Shown here one piece after another: positions 39,607-47,746 of a DNA stretch of 60,124 nt. This stretch comes from Micromonosporaceae bacterium (GTDB taxonomy: Bacteria > Actinomycetota > Actinomycetes > Mycobacteriales > Micromonosporaceae). The notes beneath the pieces are model-generated. The model ran no database searches. It saw only the letters and a program-made list of their open reading frames with translations, and was not told where the DNA came from. The translations under genes were made by a program, and so were the position numbers. Every line of letters starts with the position of its first letter. The first letter of the stretch is position 1. The stretch is from contig JAHRHA010000040.1 in the NCBI GenBank assembly GCA_020027875.1, forward strand, positions 1 through 60,124, written 5' to 3'.

Positions 39607-41132
39607 ACCTTCCGGTTGAATAGCCACTTGAACCACTGTGTCGTTGACCGCAGCGGTCCGATCTTCTTGCACCAGCCCCGCCGCGCGAGGTCATCGGCTA
39701 TCTCCTGGGCCGCCACCTGCAGGCCGAGGAACGTGTCCACGCCGGGGAAGTAGCCGCCCAGGGTCGTCGCCCCTGAGGCGTAGAGGGCACCGTCACCGCT
39801 TTGCGTACCCTTGATCTCGAAATGACGTTCGACCTCAAGCCGGCCCAGCGGGTTGCGGCCGGCGCCGCCGCGTGCCAGCAGGTCGGCCAGGACGCGGTGC
39901 TCGGAGATGTCGGCCTCCAGGCCGGTGCAGTCGATGATGTAGTGCGAGTGCACCTCCTGCGCGCCGCTCTTACCAGTCACGAAGCTGGTGAGCATCCCGT
40001 CGGGGCCGGGGGTCACCTTGTCGACCGTGCCCTGCATGGCCTGGTAGTAGCCGCCCTTACGCCCGTCGGCCATCTGCTTCTGCCAGCGGCGGCGCTTCGG
40101 GGTGTTGGTGCCACCCATCTCCTTGTACTTCTTGGCCCTGGGCTCGCCGTCGAGCTTGCGCATCTGGGCCTTGAGCTGCCCGCCCCACACCGATTTCGGA
40201 TAGTTGAAACCCTGGTACGCCCAGCCGTCGCCGCCCTTGCGACGGGCCCAGATGTGTGGACCGTGGGCGCCGGTGACGAAGGTACGGAAGATGTGGACGA
40301 TCTTGGTTTGGGTCTTGAACTTCCTTCGGTCGTCGAAGAGGCGCTGCAGCACGCGGGAGGCCACAATGCCTCCGCCGCGCAGGACAACCGTGCCGGGTTT
40401 GGTCTTGAGAAACTCGTAGATGTGCTCGTGCGGCTCGTAGGCGTTCACAACGTGCTCGTAGTCGCCGGATGATTCGCGGAATGCCTGCAGGTCGGGCAGG
40501 AAGCGCAGGCCCGGGTAGCCGATTGCCAGATGCACAAACCTCGATCGGAAGGCCACCCGCTTCGTCGGGGTGGTGCCCTCTGGCGGGGTCAAGATTGTGA
40601 AGTAGCCACCGCCCACACGGCGACGCACCATCCGTACGACGCCCTTGACCAGCATCTCCTGGTAGGCAATGCGCTTCATCTCGCGCTCCAGGCTGGCGAA
40701 GACCGTGCCGGCGCGCGGGGTCCAGTAGTCGGCGAAGATCGGCTCGATCAGGACATGGAACAGGTGGGCGAGGCTCTTGTCCCGCCAGGTCTCCGAGAGA
40801 GCGTAGGAGGGGAAGCCCCAGATGTTGTCCGGGCGCGACGACGAGTCGGAGCGGATGCGTTCCGGCCGTGGGATCTGCGAGACGCGAGTGAGGTACTCGT
40901 ATGTCTGCCATGGATAGTCAATGTTGGACAGAATTCGCATCTGCGACGTGGGGACTCCGGCGATCCGCAGGTAATCAACCGTCACGAACGAACCGATCCC
41001 ACCGCCGACCGATACGAACGGTACGTCCTGAATAGGGATTCCGGCCGCCTGGACCATCGCGTCCGACCAGAAGGTCGCCTCGAGCAGCTCTGGCGTCAGG
41101 TCGCCCGCGCCCCTGACGGTCTCCACACTCAT
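39603..41132 (-). CDS. Predicted flavin-dependent oxidoreductase with two dinucleotide-binding motifs
   Basis: 509 residues from the ATG at 41132; an upstream TTG would add 26 residues of low-complexity sequence. A first Rossmann-like motif is FVSVGGGIGSFVTVDYL (about residues 38-54) and a second TVVLRGGGIVASRVLQRL (~255). Near the C-terminus IIDCTGLEADISEH and GALYASGATTLGGYFPG resemble the FAD-binding GD region. A basic insertion (RAKKYKEMGGTNTPKRRRWQKQM) is notable. Substrate unknown. It is coupled to a membrane protein and an FHA protein. Similarity is to flavoprotein monooxygenases in layout only. Confidence 0.75.
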   Translation of the reverse strand: MSVETVRGAGDLTPELLEATFWSDAMVQAAGIPIQDVPFVSVGGGIGSFVTVDYLRIAGVPTSQMRILSNIDYPWQTYEYLTRVSQIPRPERIRSDSSSRPDNIWGFPSYALSETWRDKSLAHLFHVLIEPIFADYWTPRAGTVFASLEREMKRIAYQEMLVKGVVRMVRRRVGGGYFTILTPPEGTTPTKRVAFRSRFVHLAIGYPGLRFLPDLQAFRESSGDYEHVVNAYEPHEHIYEFLKTKPGTVVLRGGGIVASRVLQRLFDDRRKFKTQTKIVHIFRTFVTGAHGPHIWARRKGGDGWAYQGFNYPKSVWGGQLKAQMRKLDGEPRAKKYKEMGGTNTPKRRRWQKQMADGRKGGYYQAMQGTVDKVTPGPDGMLTSFVTGKSGAQEVHSHYIIDCTGLEADISEHRVLADLLARGGAGRNPLGRLEVERHFEIKGTQSGDGALYASGATTLGGYFPGVDTFLGLQVAAQEIADDLARRGWCKKIGPLRSTTQWFKWLFNRKV

Positions 41133-41466
41133 CGCATCCCCGATCCGCCGCGTCTCGTTGTCCGGCTCAGCCGGGGTCGTCTCTTCGTCCGGCCCCGGGC
41201 CCGGAGCCAAACCGTGTGTTGCCTACGGAACGTCGATGGTCGGGCCTGCTGACGTGTGCGTCAATCCCGTCTTGGCGTGACTTGTGACGCCTATCCGACC
41301 ACGCAGGTTTGTCCGAAACGCTGACGCGCCGAGGTGTCGCGCTGATGTTAAGGCGCACGGTCAATCGCCGCACTCCGCCAGACCGGTCGATGATTCCGCA
41401 GCGCCAGCGCACGGTGCTACCGTGCCGATGCCAGCCGCCGGATTGAGCCCGGACAAGGAGGCGCAG
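41133..41466. other. Divergent promoter region between oxidoreductase and receptor kinase
   Basis: About 330 bp between head-to-head genes, the only sizeable non-coding space for both. It contains an inverted repeat GGCGT-N8-ACGCC near 41273-41290 and a related GACGTGTGCGTC at 41240-41251, which could be operators. No recognised regulator motif. Confidence 0.35.
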
Positions 41467-43524
41467 GTGGACGCGCAGCGCGTGGTCGGTGGGCGATATC
41501 GGTTGGTGTCCAAGCTCGGCGCGGGCGGCATGGGTACGGTGTGGCGCGCGCACGACGAGCGCCTCGATCGAGAGGTGGCGCTCAAGGAGATTCGGGCGCC
41601 GGCCGCGGTGAGCGACGAGGAGCGGCGCGAGCTGGGTGTCCGGGCGATGGCCGAGGCCCGCAGCGCGGCCCGCTTGGATCACCCCAACATCGTGAGCGTC
41701 CATGACGCGTTCGAGGACGAGGGGATGACGTGGATCGTCATGCAGCTCGTCCGCGGTGAGTCGCTCCACGAGGCCGTACGCCGGGAGGGCCGGCTCTCCG
41801 TCGCCCGCGTGGCCGAGGTCGCGCTGGCGTTGCTCGACGCCCTCGACGCGGCCCACGCGGCAAGCATCCTCCACCGAGACCTCAAACCCGCGAACGTGAT
41901 GGTGACGCAGACGGGCAACGTCATGCTGGCCGACTTCTCCATCGCGGCGGCCGTGGACGGGGTCGGGCTCACGCGGACCGGGGTTCTGCTCGGATCGCCC
42001 GGATTTGTCGCGCCCGAGCGGCTCACATCTGGCAGCTCGGGGCCGCCGGTGGACCTCTTCGGCCTGGGCGCCACACTGTACTTTGCGGTCGAGGGCCGGG
42101 GGCCGTTCGAACGAGACACGCCGCTGGCCGAGCTGTTCGCCACCGTCAACCAACCCCACCCTCCGGCCGAACACGCGGGCGCGCTCGGCGAGGTCATCGA
42201 CGGGCTGCTGGCCAAGGATCCCGACAAGCGCTGGACGGCGGCACGCACCCGGGCGGCGCTGCGGCCGGTCGTGACCGCGCCGCTGGCCCGAGTCTCCGGC
42301 ACCCGCGAAATCGCGCCCAGTGTGGCACCGGACGACGCGACTCTGGAGGGGTCCCGAGAACTCGCCCTCGCTGACTCGAGCGGCGCTGCGGGCCGCGCCC
42401 CCGTTGCGCCCGGCGGCGAGCCACCGACCGGAGGCAAGCCCGGCTGGCGCACATGGCTCATCGGAGCGCTCGTGCTCGTGCTGCTCGGCGGCCTCGGCCT
42501 GGCCGGTCGCATCCTCATCCCGTCCATCGGCGGCGGAGGCGATGGCGGCAGTGGCGATGGCGACCCCACCGAAGCCCCGCCCAGAGTGGAGACGCTCCGT
42601 ATCCTCACGGCCGGCGAGACCGCGGAGCTCATGTTCACGGGCGCCGCCGACGAAACCGTATTCGTCCAGGTCACCTCGTCGGCACTGCCCGACGAGTGCA
42701 ATGTCCTTGGACTGATCGACCCCAATGGCGACTCGATCGCCAGTGGCTGCGTCATTCACGGAGTCGGCTTCATCGACACGACCACGCTGCCCATCGCTGG
42801 CGAGTACAAGGTCGTGATCGACCCGGACGGCGACACGACAGGCGAGGCCCAGGTAAAGCTATTCACGACGACCGATCAAACGGGTGTGATCACACCCAAC
42901 GCCGAGGAAGTCAGAGCGTCCATAGGCCAGCCCGGCGAGCGGGCCCGGTTCACCTTCACCGGCACCGCCGAACAGCTGGTCTACGTCGAGGCGGTGTCGG
43001 CCACCCTGCCGGACCAGTGTGGCGTCCTCCAGCTACACATCGTCGACGGCGATCAGGTAAAGACCGGATGCGTCATCGGCGGGAAGGGAGGCATCGACCG
43101 GGTCGAGCTGCCGAGCGTCGGCGAGTACGCGATCGTGGTCGACCCAAGTGCGACCGGGACCGGGACCGTGCGCCTGCGTCTGTTCACCATCACCGACCAG
43201 GTAGGTGCACTCACCATCGACGGGCAAGAGGTCCTCGTCAACATCGACCAACCCGGCAAGGTGGCCCGGCTGTCCTTCGAAGGCACGGCCGATCAAAAGA
43301 TCTTCGTCGAGGTCACCGACGCCGCCGCCACCCTCGACGGATGCGGCATCCTGATTCTTCAAGATCCCGACGGCGAGCGCGAGGGGTCATCCGGCTGCAT
43401 CATCTCCGGCAAGGGCGACCTCGGAAAGGACGGCGTCGTGCTCGCCAAGACCGGAACGTACGCGATCGTGGTCGATCCCGGCGCTAGCTCGACCGGGCAG
43501 GCGCACGTCCGGCTGCGGAGCTGA
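41467..43524 (+). CDS. Receptor-type Ser/Thr kinase with three extracytoplasmic repeats
   Basis: 685 residues from a GTG after AAGGAGG. Kinase domain ~10-275: GAGGMGTVW, Lys40, HRDLKPAN (136-143), then ADFSIA, where the DFG glycine is serine. One membrane helix at ~328-352 follows. The outside part is three repeats of ~105 residues. Each repeat has the form (R/A)F(x)FTGTA(E/D)x(x)VYVE...C...GCVI...TxAGEYxIVVDP and two cysteines (DECN/SGC; DQCG/TGC; DGCG/SGC), probably disulfide-bonded. This resembles a sensor. Divergent from the kinase operon, it may govern it. Confidence 0.88.
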   Translation: MDAQRVVGGRYRLVSKLGAGGMGTVWRAHDERLDREVALKEIRAPAAVSDEERRELGVRAMAEARSAARLDHPNIVSVHDAFEDEGMTWIVMQLVRGESLHEAVRREGRLSVARVAEVALALLDALDAAHAASILHRDLKPANVMVTQTGNVMLADFSIAAAVDGVGLTRTGVLLGSPGFVAPERLTSGSSGPPVDLFGLGATLYFAVEGRGPFERDTPLAELFATVNQPHPPAEHAGALGEVIDGLLAKDPDKRWTAARTRAALRPVVTAPLARVSGTREIAPSVAPDDATLEGSRELALADSSGAAGRAPVAPGGEPPTGGKPGWRTWLIGALVLVLLGGLGLAGRILIPSIGGGGDGGSGDGDPTEAPPRVETLRILTAGETAELMFTGAADETVFVQVTSSALPDECNVLGLIDPNGDSIASGCVIHGVGFIDTTTLPIAGEYKVVIDPDGDTTGEAQVKLFTTTDQTGVITPNAEEVRASIGQPGERARFTFTGTAEQLVYVEAVSATLPDQCGVLQLHIVDGDQVKTGCVIGGKGGIDRVELPSVGEYAIVVDPSATGTGTVRLRLFTITDQVGALTIDGQEVLVNIDQPGKVARLSFEGTADQKIFVEVTDAAATLDGCGILILQDPDGEREGSSGCIISGKGDLGKDGVVLAKTGTYAIVVDPGASSTGQAHVRLRS

Positions 43525-43577
43525 CCATGGTCGGCATCACCCGCTGAGCGGCGCCGACGCGTCGTAGGCTCGACGGT

Positions 43578-44789
43578 GTGAGCCTGGACCGCGCGAGCAC
43601 GGCGCTGCTGACGGACCACTACGAGCTGACCATGGTGTCGGCGGCCCTCAAGGACGGCACCGCCGATCGGCACTGCGTCTTCGAGGTGTTCGCCCGACGC
43701 CTGCCGCCCGGCCGCCGCTACGGGGTCGTCGCCGGCGCCGGGCGCCTGGTCGAGGCCCTCGAGGCGTTCCGGTTCGGCGAGGCCGAGACCAGCTTCCTCA
43801 CGAAGACCGGGGTGGTCGACGACGACACCGCGGCGTGGCTGGCGGACTACCGGTTCACGGGCGACATCGACGGGTACGCGGAGGGCGAGCTCTTCTTTCC
43901 CGGCTCTCCGATCCTGACCGTCTCCGGCACCTTCGCCGACTGTGTGGTGCTGGAGACGCTCGTCCTGTCGGTGCTCAACCACGACTGCGCGGTCGCCGCC
44001 GCGGCCGCTCGGATGGTCACCGCGGCCCGGGGCCGGCCCCTGATCGAGATGGGTTCACGGCGCACGCACGAGCAGTCCGCCGTCGCCGCCGCCCGGCACG
44101 CCTTCACGCTGCTGCACGACGACGAGTCCGCCGCGTTCTCGTCGCAGGTTTCGGCGCTCGGTAAGCAGACCACACTGCTGGTCGACACGTACGACATCAG
44201 TCAGGGCATCCGCAACGCGGTCGCCGTGGCCGGGCCCGGGCTGCGCTCGATCCGGATCGACTCGGGCGACCTGTCCGTCTTGGCCGCCCAGTCGCGGGAA
44301 CTTCTCGACTCGCTCGGCGCGGTGGACACGAAGATCGTGGTCTCGGGAGACCTGGACGAATTCTCGATCGCCTCACTCGCTGCCGAGCCGGTCGACGCGT
44401 ACGGGGCCGGCACGGCCGTGGTGAGCGGTTCCGGCGCCCCCACCGCTGGCCTTGTGTACAAGCTGGTCGAAGTGGACGGTCGACCCGTCGTGAAGCGGTC
44501 GGAGAATAAGGCCACGATCGGTGGCCGCAAGACCGCGATCCGGCGGCACAAACCGACCGGTACGGCCACCGAGGAGATCATCGTGTCACAAGGCACCCCA
44601 GCCGCGCAGACGCATGACCGTCCGCTGCAGGTTCCCTTCGTTCGGAGCGGGCTACCCGTACCCGACCGTCCATCCCTTGTGGAGTCACGGGAGCATATGC
44701 GCCAATGCCTCATCTCGATCCCGTGGGAGGGGCTCAAACTATCGGCCGGCGATCCCGCCATTCCGATCATGATCCAAGGAGCGTCATGA
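43578..44789 (+). CDS. pncB: Nicotinate phosphoribosyltransferase with internal deletion
   Basis: 403 residues matching PncB (NAD salvage: nicotinate + PRPP to NaMN). TDHYELTMVSAALKDGTADRHCVFEVFARRLP starts correctly, and IEMGSRRTHEQSAVAAAR and VDTYDISQGIRNAV are conserved. In other PncB proteins about 25-27 residues separate AAAR from HAFTLLHDD, including the ATSN and GT(S/M)AH motifs; here they are absent (junction near 44096). GTxAH is part of the active site; its histidine survives without its GT neighbours. The rest of the frame is clean. Activity is doubtful. Confidence 0.9.
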   Translation: MSLDRASTALLTDHYELTMVSAALKDGTADRHCVFEVFARRLPPGRRYGVVAGAGRLVEALEAFRFGEAETSFLTKTGVVDDDTAAWLADYRFTGDIDGYAEGELFFPGSPILTVSGTFADCVVLETLVLSVLNHDCAVAAAAARMVTAARGRPLIEMGSRRTHEQSAVAAARHAFTLLHDDESAAFSSQVSALGKQTTLLVDTYDISQGIRNAVAVAGPGLRSIRIDSGDLSVLAAQSRELLDSLGAVDTKIVVSGDLDEFSIASLAAEPVDAYGAGTAVVSGSGAPTAGLVYKLVEVDGRPVVKRSENKATIGGRKTAIRRHKPTGTATEEIIVSQGTPAAQTHDRPLQVPFVRSGLPVPDRPSLVESREHMRQCLISIPWEGLKLSAGDPAIPIMIQGAS

Positions 44790-45358
44790 GCCGTGCGTTG
44801 ATCATTGCAGATGTGCAGAAGGACTTCTGCGAGGGCGGATCGCTCGCTGTCACCGGCGGCGCCGCGGTCGCCGCGGCCATCTCGGGAATCTTGGCGTCGG
44901 GGTCGACGTGGGCCCACGTGGTCGCGACCAAGGACCACCACGTCGACCCCGGGGCGCACTTCGGTGACCCGCCGGACTACATCGACTCATGGCCCCCGCA
45001 CTGCGTCGCCGGCACACCGGGGGCCGACTTTCACGCCGAACTCGACACGGATCGGATCGAGGCGGTGTTCGAGAAGGGCGAGCACGCCGCCGCGTACTCC
45101 GGGTTCGAGGGTCACGCCGCCGGCATCGGCCTCGCCGCGTGGCTGCGGATGCGCGGCGTGTCAGAGGTTGACATCGTCGGCCTCACGACCGACCACTGCG
45201 TGCGCGCGACCGCGCTCGACGCCCTCCTCGAGGGGTTCGGGACGACGGTGCTCCTAGGGCTGACCGCTGGGGTACTCCGGGAAACGACGGAGTCGGCCGT
45301 GAACGAATTGCGCAGCGCGGGAATCACGCTGGTGGGCGATCCAGTCGTTTTCGGCTGA
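44786..45358 (+). CDS. pncA: Nicotinamidase
   Basis: 190-residue isochorismatase-fold amidase converting nicotinamide to nicotinate. Asp9 is in ALIIADVQKDFCEGG, the metal ligands in DHHVDPGAHFGDPPDY, the lysine in FEKGEHAAAYSGFEG, and the nucleophile Cys in VGLTTDHCVRATALDA. A good ribosome binding site (AAGGAG) precedes the ATG, which overlaps the pncB stop. It makes the substrate of the gene before it. Confidence 0.95.
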   Translation: MSRALIIADVQKDFCEGGSLAVTGGAAVAAAISGILASGSTWAHVVATKDHHVDPGAHFGDPPDYIDSWPPHCVAGTPGADFHAELDTDRIEAVFEKGEHAAAYSGFEGHAAGIGLAAWLRMRGVSEVDIVGLTTDHCVRATALDALLEGFGTTVLLGLTAGVLRETTESAVNELRSAGITLVGDPVVFG

Positions 45359-45367
45359 CCGCCGCCA

Positions 45368-47089
45368 TTAGTCGGAATCGCTGCCCGTACCGCTTCCCTT
45401 GCCCACGCCTGCCAGCTGCTTGCGGGCGGTGCTGGACGTATCGACGGCCAGATGCGGGAACTTGGCGTCGAACGCGGGCCGCTCAGAGCGGATGCGCGGC
45501 ATGCGGTCGAAGTTGCGCAGCGGCGGCGGGCAGCTTGTCGCCCACTCCAGCGACTGGCCATGACCCCACGGATCGTCGACCTCGACGATTCGGCCGGTCT
45601 TGTAGGACTTCCAGACGTTATAGATGAACGGCAGCGTCGAGATTCCGATGATGAACGAGCCCACGGTGGAGATCGCGTTCAGCGTGGTCCAGCCGTCGGA
45701 CGCAAGGTAGTCGGCGTAGCGGCGCGGCATGCCCTCATTGCCAAGCCAATGCTGCACCAGGAACGTGACATTGAAGCCGATGAGCGTGAGCCAGAAATGG
45801 ATCTTTCCGAGTCGCTCGTCCATCATCCGGCCGGTCATCTTGGGGAACCAGAAATAGATGCCGCCATATACCGCGAAGACGATCGTGCCGAAGAGCACGT
45901 AGTGGAAGTGCGCGACCACGAAGTACGAGTCGGAAACGTGCCAGTCGATCGGGGGCGACGCGAGCAGTACGCCGGAGAGGCCGCCGAAGAGGAAGGTCAC
46001 TAGGAAGCCGAGCGCGAAGAGCATCGGGGTCTCGAACGTGATCTGGCCTCGCCACATCGTGCCGATCCAGTTGAAGAACTTGATGCCGGTCGGCACCGCG
46101 ATCAGGAACGACAAGAAGGAGAAGAACGGCAGCAGCACCTGGCCCGTGGCGAACATGTGGTGCGCCCACACGCTCATCGAGAGCGCGGCGATGCCGAGCG
46201 TCGCCGCGACCAACCCCTTGTAGCCGAAGATCGGCTTACGGCTGAATACCGGAATGATCTCCGTGATGATGCCGAAGAACGGCAGCGCCACGATGTAGAC
46301 CTCGGGATGTCCAAAGAACCAGAACAGGTGCTGCCAGAGCAGCGCACCGCCCGTTGCCGAGTCATAGACATGGGCGCCGAGGTGACGGTCCGCCGCCAGC
46401 GCGAGCAGCGCCGCGGCCAGGATCGGGAAGACCATGAGCACCAGCAGTGAGGTGACCATGATGTTCCACGTGAAGATCGGCATGCGGAACATCGTCATAC
46501 CGGGAGCGCGCAGGGTGAGGATCGTCGTGATCATGTTGACGGCGCCCAGGATCGTGCCCAGACCCGACAGCACGAGACCGACGATCCACATGTCCGCGCC
46601 GGCGCCGGGCGAATTGGTGACGCTCGTCAACGGCGAGTAGGCGAACCATCCGAAGTCGGCCGCACCGCCCGGAGTGGCGAAGCCGGCGATCACGAGCGCC
46701 CCGCCGAGGGCGTAGAGCCAGTACGCCACCGCGTTCAGGCGCGGGAAGCTTACGTCCGGCGCACCGATCTGCAGCGGCACGATGTAGTTCGCGAAAGCGA
46801 AGAGGATCGGCGTCGCAAACAGCAGCAGCATGACCGTGCCGTGGATGGTGAAGAGCTGGTTGTACTGCTCCGGCGAGAGGAACTGCATGCCGGGCTGGGC
46901 CAGCTCCGCCCGCATGATCAGCGCCATCAACCCGCCGGCCAAGAAGTACACGAAGGACGTAACCATGTACATGATCCCGATCTGCTTCGCGTCCGTCGTC
47001 CGAAGCAACCGAGCGAAGGCCGATCCCCTCGTCTGCTGGCGAACCGGCCACGGCCGGGTCACGATCGGCTTCGGCGCAACGGTGGTCAC
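45368..47089 (-). CDS. ctaD: Cytochrome c oxidase subunit I (aa3-type)
   Basis: 573 residues with twelve hydrophobic helices. Heme and copper ligands are in IHGTVM (heme a), [11 protein letters not shown] (CuB His-Tyr pair), WAHHM and [11 protein letters not shown] (heme a3/CuB region). The C-terminus is a Ser/Gly-rich tail. Subunit I is complete, but ctaC, ctaE and qcrCAB are not in the window. Convergent with pncA, with 9 bp between ends. Confidence 0.97.
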   Translation of the reverse strand: MTTVAPKPIVTRPWPVRQQTRGSAFARLLRTTDAKQIGIMYMVTSFVYFLAGGLMALIMRAELAQPGMQFLSPEQYNQLFTIHGTVMLLLFATPILFAFANYIVPLQIGAPDVSFPRLNAVAYWLYALGGALVIAGFATPGGAADFGWFAYSPLTSVTNSPGAGADMWIVGLVLSGLGTILGAVNMITTILTLRAPGMTMFRMPIFTWNIMVTSLLVLMVFPILAAALLALAADRHLGAHVYDSATGGALLWQHLFWFFGHPEVYIVALPFFGIITEIIPVFSRKPIFGYKGLVAATLGIAALSMSVWAHHMFATGQVLLPFFSFLSFLIAVPTGIKFFNWIGTMWRGQITFETPMLFALGFLVTFLFGGLSGVLLASPPIDWHVSDSYFVVAHFHYVLFGTIVFAVYGGIYFWFPKMTGRMMDERLGKIHFWLTLIGFNVTFLVQHWLGNEGMPRRYADYLASDGWTTLNAISTVGSFIIGISTLPFIYNVWKSYKTGRIVEVDDPWGHGQSLEWATSCPPPLRNFDRMPRIRSERPAFDAKFPHLAVDTSSTARKQLAGVGKGSGTGSDSD

Positions 47090-47271
47090 TCAAGGCCTCC
47101 AGAAGCAGCAGGATCGGTACGCCATGATCTACGGCCCACCTCGATCGCAGGATAATCCTTCGTGGTCCCGGCTGTGCCCCCGGGTGCCGGATGACTCGCC
47201 GTAGGCACACTACGAGACTTTGAATGATTCTCGGGACCGGAGCACCGGGAATCATCCAAGATCTTGCAGGG

Positions 47272-47541
47272 TCAGCCGGTTCCGGCGGTCGCTGTCGCCG
47301 AGAAGGTGATGGCCCCGGCGGCGACGGCACTCAGCGCGAGGAGCACAACACCCCAGGTGATCAGCCGATCCGGCGCCGGCAGCCGGCTCATCGCGTCGAC
47401 GGTCCGATCCATCCGCCGGTCCGGGGTCGGCCCGTCCAACTCCCGGGGTCTGGCCAGGGCCGACGCCCAGAGCGCTGCCGCGCCACTGAGCACCAGCACG
47501 ACACCGAGCACCGCCATGATGACCGCGATAACGCTACGCAT
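47272..47541 (-). CDS. Small membrane protein with two helices
   Basis: 89 residues: an N-terminal hydrophobic helix (VIAVIMAVLGVVLVLSGAAALWASAL), a polar middle, and a second helix (LITWGVVLLALSAVAAGAITF). No family recognised. It lies upstream of ctaD with the same orientation, 182 bp from that gene's start codon. Codon use is like that of the neighbours. Confidence 0.65.
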   Translation of the reverse strand: MRSVIAVIMAVLGVVLVLSGAAALWASALARPRELDGPTPDRRMDRTVDAMSRLPAPDRLITWGVVLLALSAVAAGAITFSATATAGTG

Positions 47542-47633
47542 GCGTCACTTCCTCCCCATCAGTGCCGCTCTGCCTCAAAACTCGCGCGATCAGGTTAGTC
47601 CCATTTGGCCGACGCCAACACCCGCCCACCTCA

Positions 47634-47706
47634 CCAAGATCGCCGTGATCATGACCTCACCGTCGCGAAATAGGGGCGATCATGACCTCCAGGTCATGAT
47701 CGGCGC
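47634..47706 (+). repeat. Dispersed palindromic repeat, copy E
   Basis: Well preserved, including the terminal palindrome and the CACCGTCGCGAAATAGG middle. It fills the gap between the small membrane protein start and the M28 peptidase 3' end. Confidence 0.92.
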
Positions 47707-47746
47707 AAAGGGGGGGCGCCTGGCGACTCCAGCAAGGCAAACGGAT

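Noticed and set aside
41167..42759. 530-codon minus-strand frame opposite the receptor kinase
   Set aside because: The plus-strand gene has full kinase motifs; the antisense frame has low-complexity Arg/Gly sequence.
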